Assembly: GCF_947179515.1 (NCBI RefSeq) | Contig: NC_067495.1 | Span: 65,831,411-65,895,410, forward strand | DNA length: 64,000 bases | Reading direction: 5' to 3' | Source of the DNA: Apodemus sylvaticus | Taxonomy: Eukaryota > Chordata > Mammalia > Rodentia > Muridae | Part shown: positions 1 through 10,643 of the stretch, one piece after another | Layout of the letters: every line of letters begins with the position of its first letter | Numbering within the stretch: the stretch's first letter is position 1 | The notes under the pieces: model-generated | Seen by the model: only the letters and a program-made list of their open reading frames with translations | Database searches by the model: none | What the model was told of the DNA's origin: nothing | Translations under genes and position numbers: made by a program

Positions 1-1649
1 TGTTCATTTGGGAATGAATCTTCAAGAATGTTTTAAATGCTAACTATAGCCATTCTTGACCTCAAACCACTAGTTTATTCACACATAAACGGATTAGAAA
101 TCCTAAGATTACATCTTATTATATCTCCTGAGATTTCTGATAACTTAGACATATAAATCACTGAGATGAAAATAAACATAAAATATTGGAAATGACCATA
201 TCACTACAAAACAGACCCTTAAGCATGATGTAGATATTCTTATGGTGATTATCCAATAAAATTACAGCAGCATGTCTGCTAAACCCAAGTACCGCAGCAT
301 ACCAAAAGGGCACTAGGAATTCACTCTCCAGCAACAGTGGTTCCTTTTTTCAATCTGTCTTCAAACTGTTTCCACATTTCAGACACTGACTGATCTAATG
401 TGTCTTCCCAAAGACACCACCAAACATTCTTAATACAATGCTATCAATTATTTGACTTTACTACAAGATGGATAAACAAAAGAAATAAACTGCTACTGAT
501 CCTTACACATTACTATTAATGTGGTGATTAAGGGTGAAAAACGGTACCTTAGCCTTGTTGTTGAAATAGCAGCTTCCCTACTACAAATTTGAGGAATCTG
601 ATTATAATCTTTATGTTCAAAAGGGATGGAACACCCTCTTGTGGACAAAAGACTAAACAACAATCCGTTGATTTCATCTGCAACCTAACAAAGTATTTAA
701 TAAATTGATATTAGCTTATATATCGAAAATATTTTACTAGTTCTAATGAGATAGCCATCCCATTAAATATAAATCTAATATTGTCTTTAAAAATCTCAAC
801 ATAATTTCATAATTATGTACTATAAACAATATTGAAGGGACAAGTTCTATAACACTTTTACTTGGAGATTTGTCATGTTCTACTTTTGAGAGTCATTCCT
901 CTTATAGTTATAGATTCTGACTGTTATTCTGCCCAAAATCTATATATATTTAAAAATCAAAGACAAAAAGTGGAGCAGAAACTCAACTGTAGTAGATTTC
1001 TAAGTAAATTCTCCCGATGCTCTCTCTATGGATGGCTAGACACTCTGGCTGTGTATGAGGGGAAACCAAGAGTGGAAGGACCAAAGGCCGGAAGGAGTTC
1101 ATGGCTCCAGCTCCCATCTCCTCTGCTTATTGCTGCAATGAGTTCTATGGCGCCCATGAAGGACACACTGGGGCACATTCTTGAGCTCATCCAGAAATTC
1201 TAATTTGTCAGGAATGAAGGGGTTGGTATTTTAAGTAAGTACTCCAAGCAACACTTAATGTACTGCTCTATCACTGTCCATAGCCATTATTCGGAGTATG
1301 TATGAAGTTACCTGGAGGAGGCCACAGGCAAAGTTTTGCACAATTTGAAATTGCTTCCACTGGAAGTCAAGCATGCTTTTCTGGCATATATGGACTCTAG
1401 AACCAGTATGTGGAGAAATGCTAAGCCTCGTGCAACAAACAGTAGCCACTGAAGGCAAAGGTGTTTTTGAGAAATGGACTTAAACCTTTTCTGCTTCAGA
1501 GTGCAAAGAGAAACAGAAATTATTTTTAAGTAGTGCTTTTAATAAACAATGGGCAGAAAAGTGGAGGTATTTTTAGTAAGCATATGAGATTTTCCAATAT
1601 GGTCATAGACAGCAATTTAAACTCATGTTTCATTTTCACTTGTATTTAC
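1..1649. other. Atrx intron 6, partial
   Basis: The sequence is AT-rich and mostly free of recognisable repeats. No match to the next ATRX exon (ADD domain start) is visible, so that exon lies before base 1. A less AT-rich patch at about 960-1500 carries a 113-codon open frame on the plus strand (862-1203) and weak open stretches on the minus strand. I do not recognise any protein there. Confidence 0.7.
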
Positions 1650-1763
1650 CTCCGCGTTTTTTGAGATTTTCAGGTTTCATTTTACTTCTGCTTCTAAATT
1701 CAGGCCCTTTAAAATCATCTTTGTCTTCATTCAGCACTGGCTCTGGTTGTACAATCACTGTAC
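1650..1763 (-). CDS. Atrx: Atrx exon 6, in-frame cassette exon
   Basis: This exon is 114 bases (exactly 38 codons), with acceptor atcattctag and donor gtaaataca. Both flanking introns are phase 1, so including or skipping it keeps the frame. It encodes GTVIVQPEPVLNEDKDDFKG followed by PEFRSRSKMKPENLKKRG, just before the ADD domain encoded beyond the window. Human ATRX has an alternatively spliced exon of the same length at this place (isoform lacking 38 residues), so alternative use here is likely. Reading past the donor gives only four more codons before a stop. Confidence 0.95.
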
Positions 1764-4522
1764 CTAGAATGATTTCATTTAAAAAACCAATTACACATAT
1801 TAAATGTGCAAGTGAAGTGCAAGACTTCAGTTCAGATAAAGCCAACATTGCTGGTACATAGTTTGTTTCTGTCAAACTTGTAGTATTTGTATAAGGACCA
1901 CAGGGTAGCAGTAAAAGGGCCAAGTGTCAGCAATCAAATTACTTGTTGAAGTTTAGTTCATAAAAACAGGAGGTAGGTATTATGAACTAAAAGAAATGTA
2001 TCAATCAAATAGAAAGCCTCAGCCCAGCTCACAATGTTTATAGTGCCTATGATAAAAGCTCTTATGAAATGAACATTCATGCCGGGTTCCTTAAGCTATC
2101 TAAAGTTAACTGGCAAAGACATCCTATTTTTCTCAGTCCAAATTAGAAAAAGAAGTTTAAATATTTGTAAGAGTTCTTCAACCTTGCTTAGAGGGGAGAG
2201 GCTTGTGGAGGGGAGGAACCTCTGAAGCTCGTTCTACTGCTGCTGGACCTAGTCACCAATTTCCCCCACAGTACATCAAAGCTTCACTAGCATTCCAAGT
2301 CCTTGGAGAGTTTTAAACTGAAGGTCACTTGAAGACACTTAAAACGGAAGTGGTCAAGCAATTAACTGTAGAATGAGATCATTGGTTGATGTCTATTAAA
2401 ATGTTTTCGAAGGACTATCCTTCCATAACTCTAAAACTTCCAGGCTGAGGAGAAAACAAATAAAACAAGCCATCATAAAAAGGTCCAGGCCTCAACATTT
2501 ACTGGTATTACTGGGCTTAGCACTAAACTGGCCAGTATAAGAACAATTAAACTCAGTGCAAGGAGTTGTCAGAGCTCCACATGAAACCCAGGGTTGTGTA
2601 AAAGCACCAAGAAGATTCTAGCAAGTTATTGCCATCTAGTTGGTATTAATATTTAAATGAGGTCTGGGAGGGCACAGTACTGGTTGCAGTACACTGTGGT
2701 AAACTTAAAAGACTCACATTCCCAAAAATGGTAGTTGTAACTAACAATCGTTTCATGAACACACGTGCAGAGAAGCCCCAACATTTGAAAAGAGCTCTCA
2801 AGATTTAAAAATAATCAGTGCTCAATCATGAAGCTTTTTCTAAAAAAGAAAGCAAAGTTGTGGTATAAAGCGGATCCAGTAGCCCAGGAGTAAGACAGGC
2901 CTGAGATAAATCTGTGCTTGAGGGGGGAAAAAATCCCTTGAGCTCTGAATTTGATCCGAAACATTGAACAGTACAGAAGCAATAACTACTATCTTACATG
3001 GTTTAGAACAATGGTTCTCAACCTGTGATTTACCACCCCTCTGGGAGTCAAATGACACTTTCATAGGGGTTGCCTAAGACCATTAGGAAATACAGAGATT
3101 TACATTATGATTCTTAAGAGTAGCAAAGTTACAGTTATGAAGTAGCAACGAAAATAAATTTATGATTGGGAGTCACTACAATATGAGGAACTGTATTAAT
3201 GGGTAGAAACATTAGGAAGGTTGAGAACCACTGATATGGAGAACTGAATGAGGTAATTAACAGTCAGCTATGTATGCATATTCAATACAGTTAACAATGA
3301 AAATAATCACCCACATGTAAGCTTATGAAACAGTTCTTGGTATTTGAATATGAGAATTAACCTTAGCTCAGGTTTGTAGCTGTACCAACTTCCAGCTACA
3401 GTCTCATTAAAAGAAGTGTTTGGATTCCTAGTTCTTCCAAACACCCAAAGCACTCATTCCCAGTGACAAGAATCAAAGTAAGTAACCCACCATTAGGACT
3501 CACATTTCCACATTAGTCATTTCTACTGTTAGTAACCAAAGCATTTGCTTGAAATTGCTAAAGATAACTTTTGAAAACCAGGTAAATTAGTCATCGGCAA
3601 TTTCTTCTCCTATTTCTTCTTTCGATCATTCTCATTTCATTTTATTCATTTTCCTTCATCTTATAATTCCTAACTATCCTAGCTTACCCTAGTTAAATCC
3701 AATCTCTCGTACTGACATTCAACAAATTTCCATAATTGAGAAGTCATAAAGCATAACTACAAACAGAGGTTTAGTAAATACTGCTATAAAACATCTAAGA
3801 GACTAAAACATATTATTTAACAAAGGAAAAGAAAAATTCCAATTTGAAACACCATAAAATCAGCAAGACCTTTACCATTCTCTTAGCATCTAATCACACT
3901 GCTCTCACTCTTCAACAGAGTCCAATGTCCATTTGGCAATTTCTTCTCTCCAATCTAATCAATGAATGACACTTCACAGGTAGCACTACCACAGTCAAGA
4001 GATCTATGACAAGACTTGTTTAAAGAGGAACTTTAAGAAATCTACCTAAATCTATTGAACAGTTAACATTCTTAGGAACTATCAGAATGCAGTAAGACAA
4101 CAGGTAGGATTACTTGCCTAGCATACAAAAGGCTCTGGGCTCAGCACTACACAAAAGCAAATTCAGTAAGATTGAAGTAGCCTTCAAAATACTTTCTTTT
4201 CAGGAACAGCCATTGCATTTTTAAATGGGCAAGATCACTGACATTCAAGTCAACACTTAGTATCTAAAGCCCTTAAACCTACTACCATATTCAAATGTAA
4301 TTTGGGAAATTTGTCATCCCCTTATTTAAAAAAAAAAAAAGTGAAAAAAAAATCTTAAGACTTTTTTCTTTTCTCAACTAGTTGAATTATCTCACCTATC
4401 TGAGTAACACATGCTTTCATTCCCAAACTACACATTATTTCCAGACATCAAGCAATGTATAACAGTGGTCATAATAAAATATATTTCAACTTAACTTCAT
4501 GTGAAAAATTAATACAGATTAC
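1764..4522. other. Atrx intron 5
   Basis: This intron is 2,759 bases. Apart from a hAT DNA transposon at 3009-3233 and a short ID-like stretch near 4100-4160, it looks like unique AT-rich sequence. It is among the least SINE-invaded parts of the window. No further exon or RNA gene is recognisable. Confidence 0.8.
3009..3233 (+). mobile_element. URR1-type hAT (Charlie) non-autonomous DNA transposon
   Basis: The ends are imperfect inverted repeats: the 5' end is CAATGGTTCTCAACCTGTG and the reverse of the 3' end is CAGTGGTTCTCAACCTT. The interior (gcctaagaccattaggaaat, cagttatgaagtagcaacga) matches the rodent URR1 elements I know. No clear 8-bp target duplication survives, as expected for an old copy. 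Confidence 0.85.
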
Positions 4523-4647
4523 CTTTTGGCAAGCTTTGCATAGTAATGTCATTTTCTGAATTCTCAGTAGCAGCTTTTTCATTTACATTCTCATCCGTGG
4601 GTTTTTCATCATCAGATTCTACATATTTTGTCACAATTGAAGGTTTC
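4523..4647 (-). CDS. Atrx: Atrx exon 5
   Basis: This exon is 125 bases, with acceptor ctctttcgtag and donor gtaatctg. It encodes a basic start (RKPSIVTKYVES), then an acidic tract (DDEKPTDENVNEKAATENSE) and the closing NDITMQSLPK. The acidic part is one residue shorter than the human sequence I remember and differs at several positions, while the flanking KPSIVTKYVESDDEKP and NSENDITMQSLPKG blocks look unchanged. This suggests relaxed constraint only in the acidic linker. Confidence 0.95.
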
Positions 4648-4752
4648 CTACGAAAGAGTTGGGGTCATAGAATTATGAGTATTTTTGACCATTGGAGCAA
4701 TATACCAAGACCATAACTATCAAGATACCATCAGAGTTACTAATAGAAACAA

Positions 4753-4754
<2 letters not shown>

Positions 4755-4805
<51 letters not shown>
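4755..4805. repeat. (TC)n microsatellite
   Basis: About 24 CT units. The tract begins inside the target-site duplication of the adjacent antisense B1, so it seems to have expanded from the duplicated ACAAATTTCTCT. Confidence 0.9.
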
Positions 4806-4812
<7 letters not shown>

Positions 4813-4968
4813 TTTTTTTTTTTGCTTTTTCAAGACAAGGGTTTCTCTGTGTAGCCCTGGCTGTCCTGGAACTCACTCTGTAGACCAGGCTGGCCTTGAA
4901 CTCAGAAATCTGCCTGCCTCTGCCTCCCAGAGTGCTGGGATTAAAGGTGTGTGCCACCACCACCCCAC
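4806..4968 (-). mobile_element. B1 SINE, antisense to the window
   Basis: The order is poly(T), then a near full-length reversed B1 ending ccaccaccaccccac. A perfect 12-bp duplication ACAAATTTCTCT stands at 4749-4760 and 4969-4980, with the TC tract lying between the left copy and the poly(T). Confidence 0.9.
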
Positions 4969-5571
4969 ACAAATTTCTCTTTATCATATAGCTAAAGATT
5001 CTCACTGAATACACACTTTATTCTGGTAGTGGGTGCATTTTTTAAGGAAATTAGAGAATAAATCAATAATAAGTAAATTGTTTTGTAATAAGAGATAGTA
5101 GTTCTATTATATATAATGATGGCTAAAGCAAGTAGTACTACACAGAAATTTTCTAGAAAGGATTGCCTACCCGTGGAATACTGAGTCTTAGGTATACCTG
5201 AAAATGATTCCTGTCCTTAATAAATTGTTTGGGAATTCCAAAGAAAAAAAGACATTTTATCACCCTTTAAACTTCCTGTAATGTACAATTGCAGTGACTT
5301 CTTCCCTCCCATACATCAGGTAACTTTGTTGTACCCACATTGTTGTAAGAGAAATTCAACATTTCTCCTTTCTCTTTTCTGTAAAGCACTATATATTCCA
5401 AGCATCTCTAATTATATAAATACTTCTGTAAAACTAAAACTTCAACAGAATAAATCTAATGGAATTTATTGTATTATAGCACTTAATCTCTCAACATCAC
5501 AATTTGTATGATGGTTTATTTAAAACAATGGTAAGTACATAAAAAGATTGTGTTTTTAGAAATAGAAAACA

Positions 5572-5710
5572 AGCGGGGTGGTGGTGGCACACGCCTGTAA
5601 TCCTAGTACTCTGGGAGGCAGAGGCAGGCGGATTTCTAAGAGTGAGTTCCAGGACAGCCAGGGCTATACAGATAAACTCTGTCTCAAAAAAAAACCAAAA
5701 AAAAAAAAAA
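5572..5710 (+). mobile_element. B1 SINE with internal deletion
   Basis: The left half is intact, but the block normally reading 'gagttcgaggccagcctggt' is missing between ggatttct and agagtgagttcc. An A-rich tail follows. Imperfect duplications (aatagaaaacaa / aatagtgaacaa) flank it. Confidence 0.85.
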
Positions 5711-5767
5711 TAGTGAACAAATAACCAAGAAAAAGAAAACATTTTATTCCTTTCAACATCAACCTAC

Positions 5768-5820
5768 CTCTTTGATCTTGATGAACTTGAAGATTTGGAT
5801 TTTTCTGAGGTGCTAGTTCC
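5768..5820 (-). CDS. Atrx: Atrx exon 4
   Basis: This 53-base exon encodes GTSTSEKSKSSSSSRSK plus two bases of an arginine codon. The acceptor is gtcatgtttag and the donor gtaggtt. It is a low-complexity Ser/Lys segment, likely disordered. The human segment I remember reads SSSEKSKSSGSSRSKR, so the length is conserved and the few differences are small residues. A B1 SINE sits only about 60 bases downstream in intron 4 (5572-5710). Confidence 0.95.
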
Positions 5821-6807
5821 CTAAACATGACAAAAAATAAGCACAAAGGTAAGTAAAAACTGTCCTGACACCTCTAGAGAATGATCTTTTGTCCAATAAT
5901 AAAACAAAATATTATTTTTGTGCCCAAAGTCTTCTTTCAAAAACCTTCAAATTCAAGTTCTGAAGCTGAGAATGTACCTCAGTGGTAAAACGGCAGAGTC
6001 CTGCGTTCAGCCAAACATTACCAGGATACCAACCCCATCCCCACCATACCCATAAAACCCCTAATTCTCACCATGATTCAGTTTCCTTGACTGAAGATTA
6101 AATTTTTCTCTTTTGGGGGGGAATGAAGGGAGGAATAGCAATTTAAACCAAGACACCCAGAGTGTGTTCTTCTACTAAGATTTGTTTGTTCTATAAATAT
6201 CACATATTTCCTAATACAGTTGATATGCTATGATCCCAGCATAGTATCAATCCAGCAAATCAAATTTCCAGTGCTAATAGGGGAATGGCCCCAAGGCCCC
6301 ACTTTTAGCATGTGTTCTAACACCGAACTACACCCTAGCTCTTCCGTTTTCTTTTTACTGACGTTGAGTTTTGTGTTATATTGAGACAGGATCTCAGTAT
6401 GTATCTCCAGCTGGCCTGGAATTTGCTATGAAGAGCAGGCTGTCCTTGAACTCAAGAGACTTGCTTGCCTCTGGCTCCTGAGTAGCAGGGCTGCTACCAT
6501 GGCTGATACTTCTGGGGTTTTGTTTTTGTTGTTTATGGTGCTGGGATGTATGTGGCTACAAAAGCACTCCATCACAGAGCTTATTCTCACTCTGTCAGTG
6601 AGCTACTTCTCTTGAAATGATTACAATTACGAGCTAAGAATGTGAGAAAGAATACAACGTTTACCATGATCATGAACATTCAACAAACCCAAAAGAAAGG
6701 AGCAGAACTAGTGAGGTTTATGAGAGACAGGAGGTTTTTAAGGATTTTAAAAGGTACTATTCTTCTCTGATAAATGGCACAAAATAGTTTCTCTTAAAAT
6801 GGAAGTC

Positions 6808-6912
6808 TGCGGGCTGGTGAGATGGCTTAGCAGTTAGGACCGTTTGTTCTTCCCCAGGTCCTGAGTTCAGGACCAGCAACCACATGATGGCTCACAACCA
6901 TCCATAATGAAT
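6808..6912 (+). mobile_element. B2 SINE, 3'-truncated
   Basis: The tRNA-like head gggctggtgagatggcttag and the ccagcaaccacatgatggct block are clear. The element stops at about 6912 and runs into the G-rich minisatellite. Confidence 0.8.
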
Positions 6913-6924
6913 AAAAAAACCACT

Positions 6925-7220
6925 CACTCACCAGAGTGAGTGGGGCCAGAGCGAGCAGGGAGAGCAAGCGACCAGATTGAGCAAGCGGGAGTCCAGAGAG
7001 AGGGGAGACCAGAGTGAGCAGGAGTCTGGAGAGAGGGGGCACCAGAGAGAACAGGGACCAGAGCGAGCGGGGACCAGAGAGAGCAGGGACCAGAGCGAGC
7101 AGGGACCAAAGCGAGCAGGAGTCTGGAGAAAGGGGGGAACGAAGAAAGGGGGGGCCAGAGAGAGCAGGGGGTTGGGGGGTGGGGGTTAGAGGGGTTGGGG
7201 GTGGGGGTAAGAGCAAAAGG
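6925..7220 (+). repeat. G-rich minisatellite with G-run tail
   Basis: Imperfect tandem units of about 14-17 bases (gggaccagagcgagcag, gggaccagagagagcag and longer variants with gagtctggagaga) fill 6940-7165. A tract follows with at least five runs of four or more G (gggggttggggggtgggggt...ggggttgggggtggggg). All G-richness is on the plus strand, which is the Atrx template strand. Open frames through it (Arg/Glu/Ser-rich) are artefacts of the repeat. Confidence 0.85.
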
Positions 7221-7747
7221 GAAAAAGGAAAGTGGGGGGAAATGTTGGTCTGCGTGAAAGATAAAAGACCTCAGCGCATGTTATTAGGATAATGCTCAGA
7301 AACTCTGAATATTGTGCTTTGGAAAATCTTAAATCTTAAAATCAGCAGGACATGGTGGCAATACCCATAGTCCCAGCACAGACCAGTCAGGATACAGAGG
7401 CAGGTGAATCTCTGAGAGTTCCAGGACAGCCAGAGATAGTAAGCCTGCCTATGAAAAAGGAAATAAAAATCTCAAACTTCTAAAGCCCTTTCCACAATGG
7501 GTACCAAAAAATGAGAAAATGGTTAATAATCTTATTAACTGGCAAGCCTTTTCTGACCTCAAGTAAACTGCTAAAGTGAACTGCATGATAAAATGGGTAC
7601 CTCCAACAAATTAAACAACAAACGAACTGAAGTTTCATAACAATAAGTGCATAATACTAGCCTTAAATGCTCAGACATTGGAAGCACTAAAGACAAATAC
7701 TCTGTTAATAATTAATCATGTTTAAAATGCTTCAAAATTTTACTTAC

Positions 7748-7803
7748 TTCTTCCTTGTTGTTTTCCATCATATCAGAATTAAGTCCAGAACCACTGATTT
7801 TAT
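7748..7803 (-). CDS. Atrx: Atrx exon 3
   Basis: This exon is 56 bases, with acceptor atttttcag and the strong donor gtaagta. It encodes DKISGSGLNSDMMENNKEE and ends exactly on a codon boundary. The length is not a multiple of three, so skipping it would shift the frame. The donor position is fixed because only the cut after GAAGAA leaves a frame that joins the next exon (GGA ACT AGC). Confidence 0.95.
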
Positions 7804-7860
7804 CTGAAAAATAAAGGAATAAAGAATATTCATCAACTCTTCAATATATTAAATACCAAA

Positions 7861-8072
7861 AGTGGCAAATGTGTCCCATGCCTGTAATTCAAGTACTCAA
7901 GAGGCACAGGGCAGGCTGACAAGCACAGATGAGGCCAACCTGGCCTGCACAGCAGGTCCAAGGTCAGCAAAGATTACAGAGGAAAGGTTACTGTTGAAGG
8001 AAGGAAGGAAGGAAGGAAGGAAGGAAGGAAGGAAGGAAGGAAGGAAGGAAGGAAGGGAGGGAGGGAGGCAGG
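7861..8072 (+). repeat. Old B1-like SINE with (GGAA)n tail
   Basis: A diverged B1/B4-type body (catgcctgtaattcaagtactc...aggccaacctggcctgc) is followed by about 17 GGAA units at 7996-8064. The tetranucleotide probably grew from the SINE tail. Confidence 0.7.
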
Positions 8073-8149
8073 CAAAATATGAATGCCTACCTACAGTCTC
8101 CCAAGCCCATTTTGAAGCTAGGAAACCAGAGATATTGGTAATACTAAAA

Positions 8150-8283
8150 GTTTTTTTTTTTATTTTTTTGGTTATCCAAGACAGTGTTTCTTTCTCTGTG
8201 TAGCTCTGGCTATCATGGAACTCGCTATGTAGACCAAGATGGTCTTGAACTCACAGACATTCACCTGCCTCTAACTTCGCATA
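8150..8283 (-). mobile_element. B1 SINE (diverged)
   Basis: A poly(T) tract is followed by reversed B1 (tgtgtagctctggctatcatggaactcgctatgtagacc), about 15-20 percent diverged by eye. Confidence 0.75.
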
Positions 8284-8342
8284 TAAAATGGCTATTAACA
8301 TCTCATTCTATTACATCTCATTATAAAATGTTAGCAACAGAA

Positions 8343-8540
8343 GCTGGAGAGATGGTTTAGCTGGCAAGAACATTCACTGCTCTTGTAGAAGAACGCAGGT
8401 AACTACCACCACCCACAAGGCAGCTCGCAAGCATCCACAGCTACAGTTGTAGGTGAGCAGACGCTCATGGGCACTGACTGAGCAGACAAGTGGTACAAAT
8501 CCATGTAAGGTAAAATATTCATACACATATATTAAAACTA
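8343..8540 (+). mobile_element. Old B2/B3-type SINE
   Basis: The head gctggagagatggtttagct and the cactgctcttgtagaagaacgcaggt block are recognisable; the tail half is heavily diverged. Confidence 0.65.
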
Positions 8541-8985
8541 AACTACTGGACACACAAGAGTAAAGTAAAACAAAAGCAAACAGAAGAATAGAAATTAATG
8601 AAACGGGGAATGGAAAAATATAAAGAAACCAAAAATTAATTGTTCAAAGAAAATGGAATAAACCGCTGGAGAAACAGGAGAAAGGAGGATTTCCATGGGT
8701 TCAAAGTCGGCTGCTTTGCATAGTAAGACGGTCTTGAGTAGTAGATTTCAAAGATCGATAAAAATACGAGAAAAGGATTATTAGGACTAATAACTAACTT
8801 CAATAAGTTCGGAGAATACAAATTCCACCCAGAAATGTCAAGTGAATTCCTAAACATTTCAAAATAGAAGCTTTTGAATAGACATGTAGACTAAGCAGCA
8901 GATGTCATGCTTGGGAGACTAAAACTGGAGGATCAAGTACTAGCCTGGCAACACAGCCGCATGCCCCACGTTACCATCTCCATGG

Positions 8986-9540
8986 GAAGGGGTGGGAATG
9001 GCTCAGCAGTCAAGCACATCTGATGCTTTGAGAGGACCTGAGTTTGATTCCCAGCACCAACATAGTGGGTTCACAACCATCTCTATCTCCAGTTCCAGGA
9101 CATTTGATACTATCTTCTGGCCTCCCTGGGTACCTACCAGGCATGCAAGTAGTTCATATACATGCAAGCAAAACACCCACATTTAAAAATGAATTAAATT
9201 TAATAAATAAAAAGCTGAGTGGTGGTGACCTACACCTTTACTCCTAGCACTCAGGGGACAGGTAATTGGATCTCTAAGTTTGAGGCCAGCTTGGTCCTGG
9301 TCTACAGAGTGAGTTCCAGGACAGTGAGGACTACACAGAAAAACACTGTCTTAAAAAACAAATAAGCAGAGAGACGGCTCAATAGTTAAAAGTACTGACT
9401 GCTCTTCCATAGGTCCTGAGTTCAACTTCCAGCAACCACAGGGTAGCTCACAACCATCTGTAATGAGATCTGATGCCCTCTGCTGCTGCATCAGAAGAGT
9501 GACAGTATACGCATATACAAAGCAAATAAGTCTTTAAAAA
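8986..9540 (+). mobile_element. Run of three sense SINEs: B3-type, B1, B2
   Basis: Three SINEs stand head to tail. A B2/B3-type copy (about 8986-9208) ends in an A-rich tail, a diverged B1 (9211-9360) follows, and a B2 (9364-9540) with the ccagcaaccacagggtagctcacaaccatct block closes the run. A-rich tails of earlier copies are common landing sites for later ones. Confidence 0.75.
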
Positions 9541-10177
9541 CAAACAAAAATTTTAAAGAACTTAAAAGTAAAACCATCAATATATCTAGGTAAAAATATA
9601 ACAAGAATGTGTACTAATAATATTCTTATACAGAAAAGGACAAGGTTAAAAAATGTCTCCAGCTGTCCTATTAATTAAACATTCTTATTCTTTAATTTTT
9701 TAAAGGGAACACCTGTGCAGTCATCTTCTCGCCGCAATCAGGCATGGAAGCACACATCTGTAATTCCAGCACATGGAAAATCCTGAAAAGAAATGCTGTG
9801 TGGCTGAATGACTAATTCAGCTGAAATCAAAAGCAAACTCTATACAAAGGGGACAGCAGAGATTTGTCCTTTCAGTCCCCGCCCCAGTACTTAGACTAGG
9901 ATCCACTTAGGCAATTCATTCAGAAGAGTATGTGGATAGGGCCTTTTTTTTCTGCTTAAGGATTTTCATTTTTGCAAATTTTGAACACCCACTTCATAAC
10001 TCTCTTCAAGGTAAGATTTCCTAGCTCACTTTATTTACAACTGCTGCCCTTCCATTGTTACAGCTATATCTATATCTACCCTATCTATGCTGCCCACAAT
10101 ACATATAGTATTTGATATTTCTGGGCAATAATGATTAGTCCAACAAAAGTCTCACACCACCACTAGAAGAAACAGAC

Positions 10178-10347
10178 TTTTTTTGTTTGTTTGGTTGGTT
10201 TTTTGGGTTTTCGAGACAGGGTTTCTCTGTGCAACCCTGGCTGTCCTGGAACTCACTCTGTAGAACAGGCTGGCCTTGAACTCAGAAATCTGCCTGCCTC
10301 TGTCTCTCAGAGTGCTGGGATTATAGGCGTGCGCCGCCATGCCCAGC
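10178..10347 (-). mobile_element. B1 SINE, young, antisense to the window
   Basis: A T-rich tail is followed by gagacagggtttctctgtgc and a full-length reversed body ending in gccgccatgcccagc. Short flanking similarity (agaaacagact / agaagcagact) looks like its target duplication. Confidence 0.9.
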
Positions 10348-10499
10348 TTAGAAGCAGACTCTTAATGTGCCCAACTCAAGCAATTAGTGAACACAGGACC
10401 ATGGCAATAAACTTCATACAAAAATCAAGAAAATAGCTGGGGACTATAGAGTCTGTAAGTTGAGACCCTATCTCAAAAATATGTCAATTAAATGAATAA

Positions 10500-10600
10500 A
10501 GAGTTGAACATGGTAGTTCATGCCTATAATGCCAGCATTTAGAAAACTGAAAGAAGATTGCTTACCAGTTCAAAAGCAGCCTGGGCTAGGAGAGAACTTG

Positions 10601-10631
<31 letters not shown>
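10500..10631 (+). repeat. Old B1-like remnant with (CA)n
   Basis: A weak B1 match (catggtagttcatgcctataatgccagcattt) leads into a (CA)15 tract at 10602-10631. Confidence 0.55.
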
Positions 10632-10635
<4 letters not shown>

Positions 10636-10643
10636 AAAATCCA

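Larger units (their letters stand above)
4648..5767. other. Atrx intron 4
   Basis: This intron is 1,120 bases and contains a (TC)n tract plus antisense B1 (4755-4968) and a sense B1 (5572-5710). The remaining roughly 590 bases are AT-rich unique sequence with no feature I can name. Confidence 0.8.
5821..7747. other. Atrx intron 3
   Basis: This intron is 1,927 bases. It contains an ID-like stretch (about 5964-6050), an old antisense B1 (about 6380-6510), a B2 with a G-rich minisatellite (6808-7220) and a B1 remnant (about 7343-7450). The remainder is AT-rich and unremarkable. Confidence 0.75.

Noticed and set aside
862..1203. A 113-codon plus-strand open frame
   Set aside because: No recognised protein, low-complexity start, inside an Atrx intron; length is possible by chance. 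Kept only as an unexplained patch.
4673..5014. Open frames rich in Leu/Ser or Arg/Glu over the TC tract and B1
   Set aside because: Made by the microsatellite and the SINE; the same peptides recur wherever a B1 is read in that frame.
6827..7292. Pro/Leu/Ser-rich and Arg/Glu-rich open frames on both strands
   Set aside because: Products of the G-rich minisatellite being open in several frames at once; no start context or conservation evidence.
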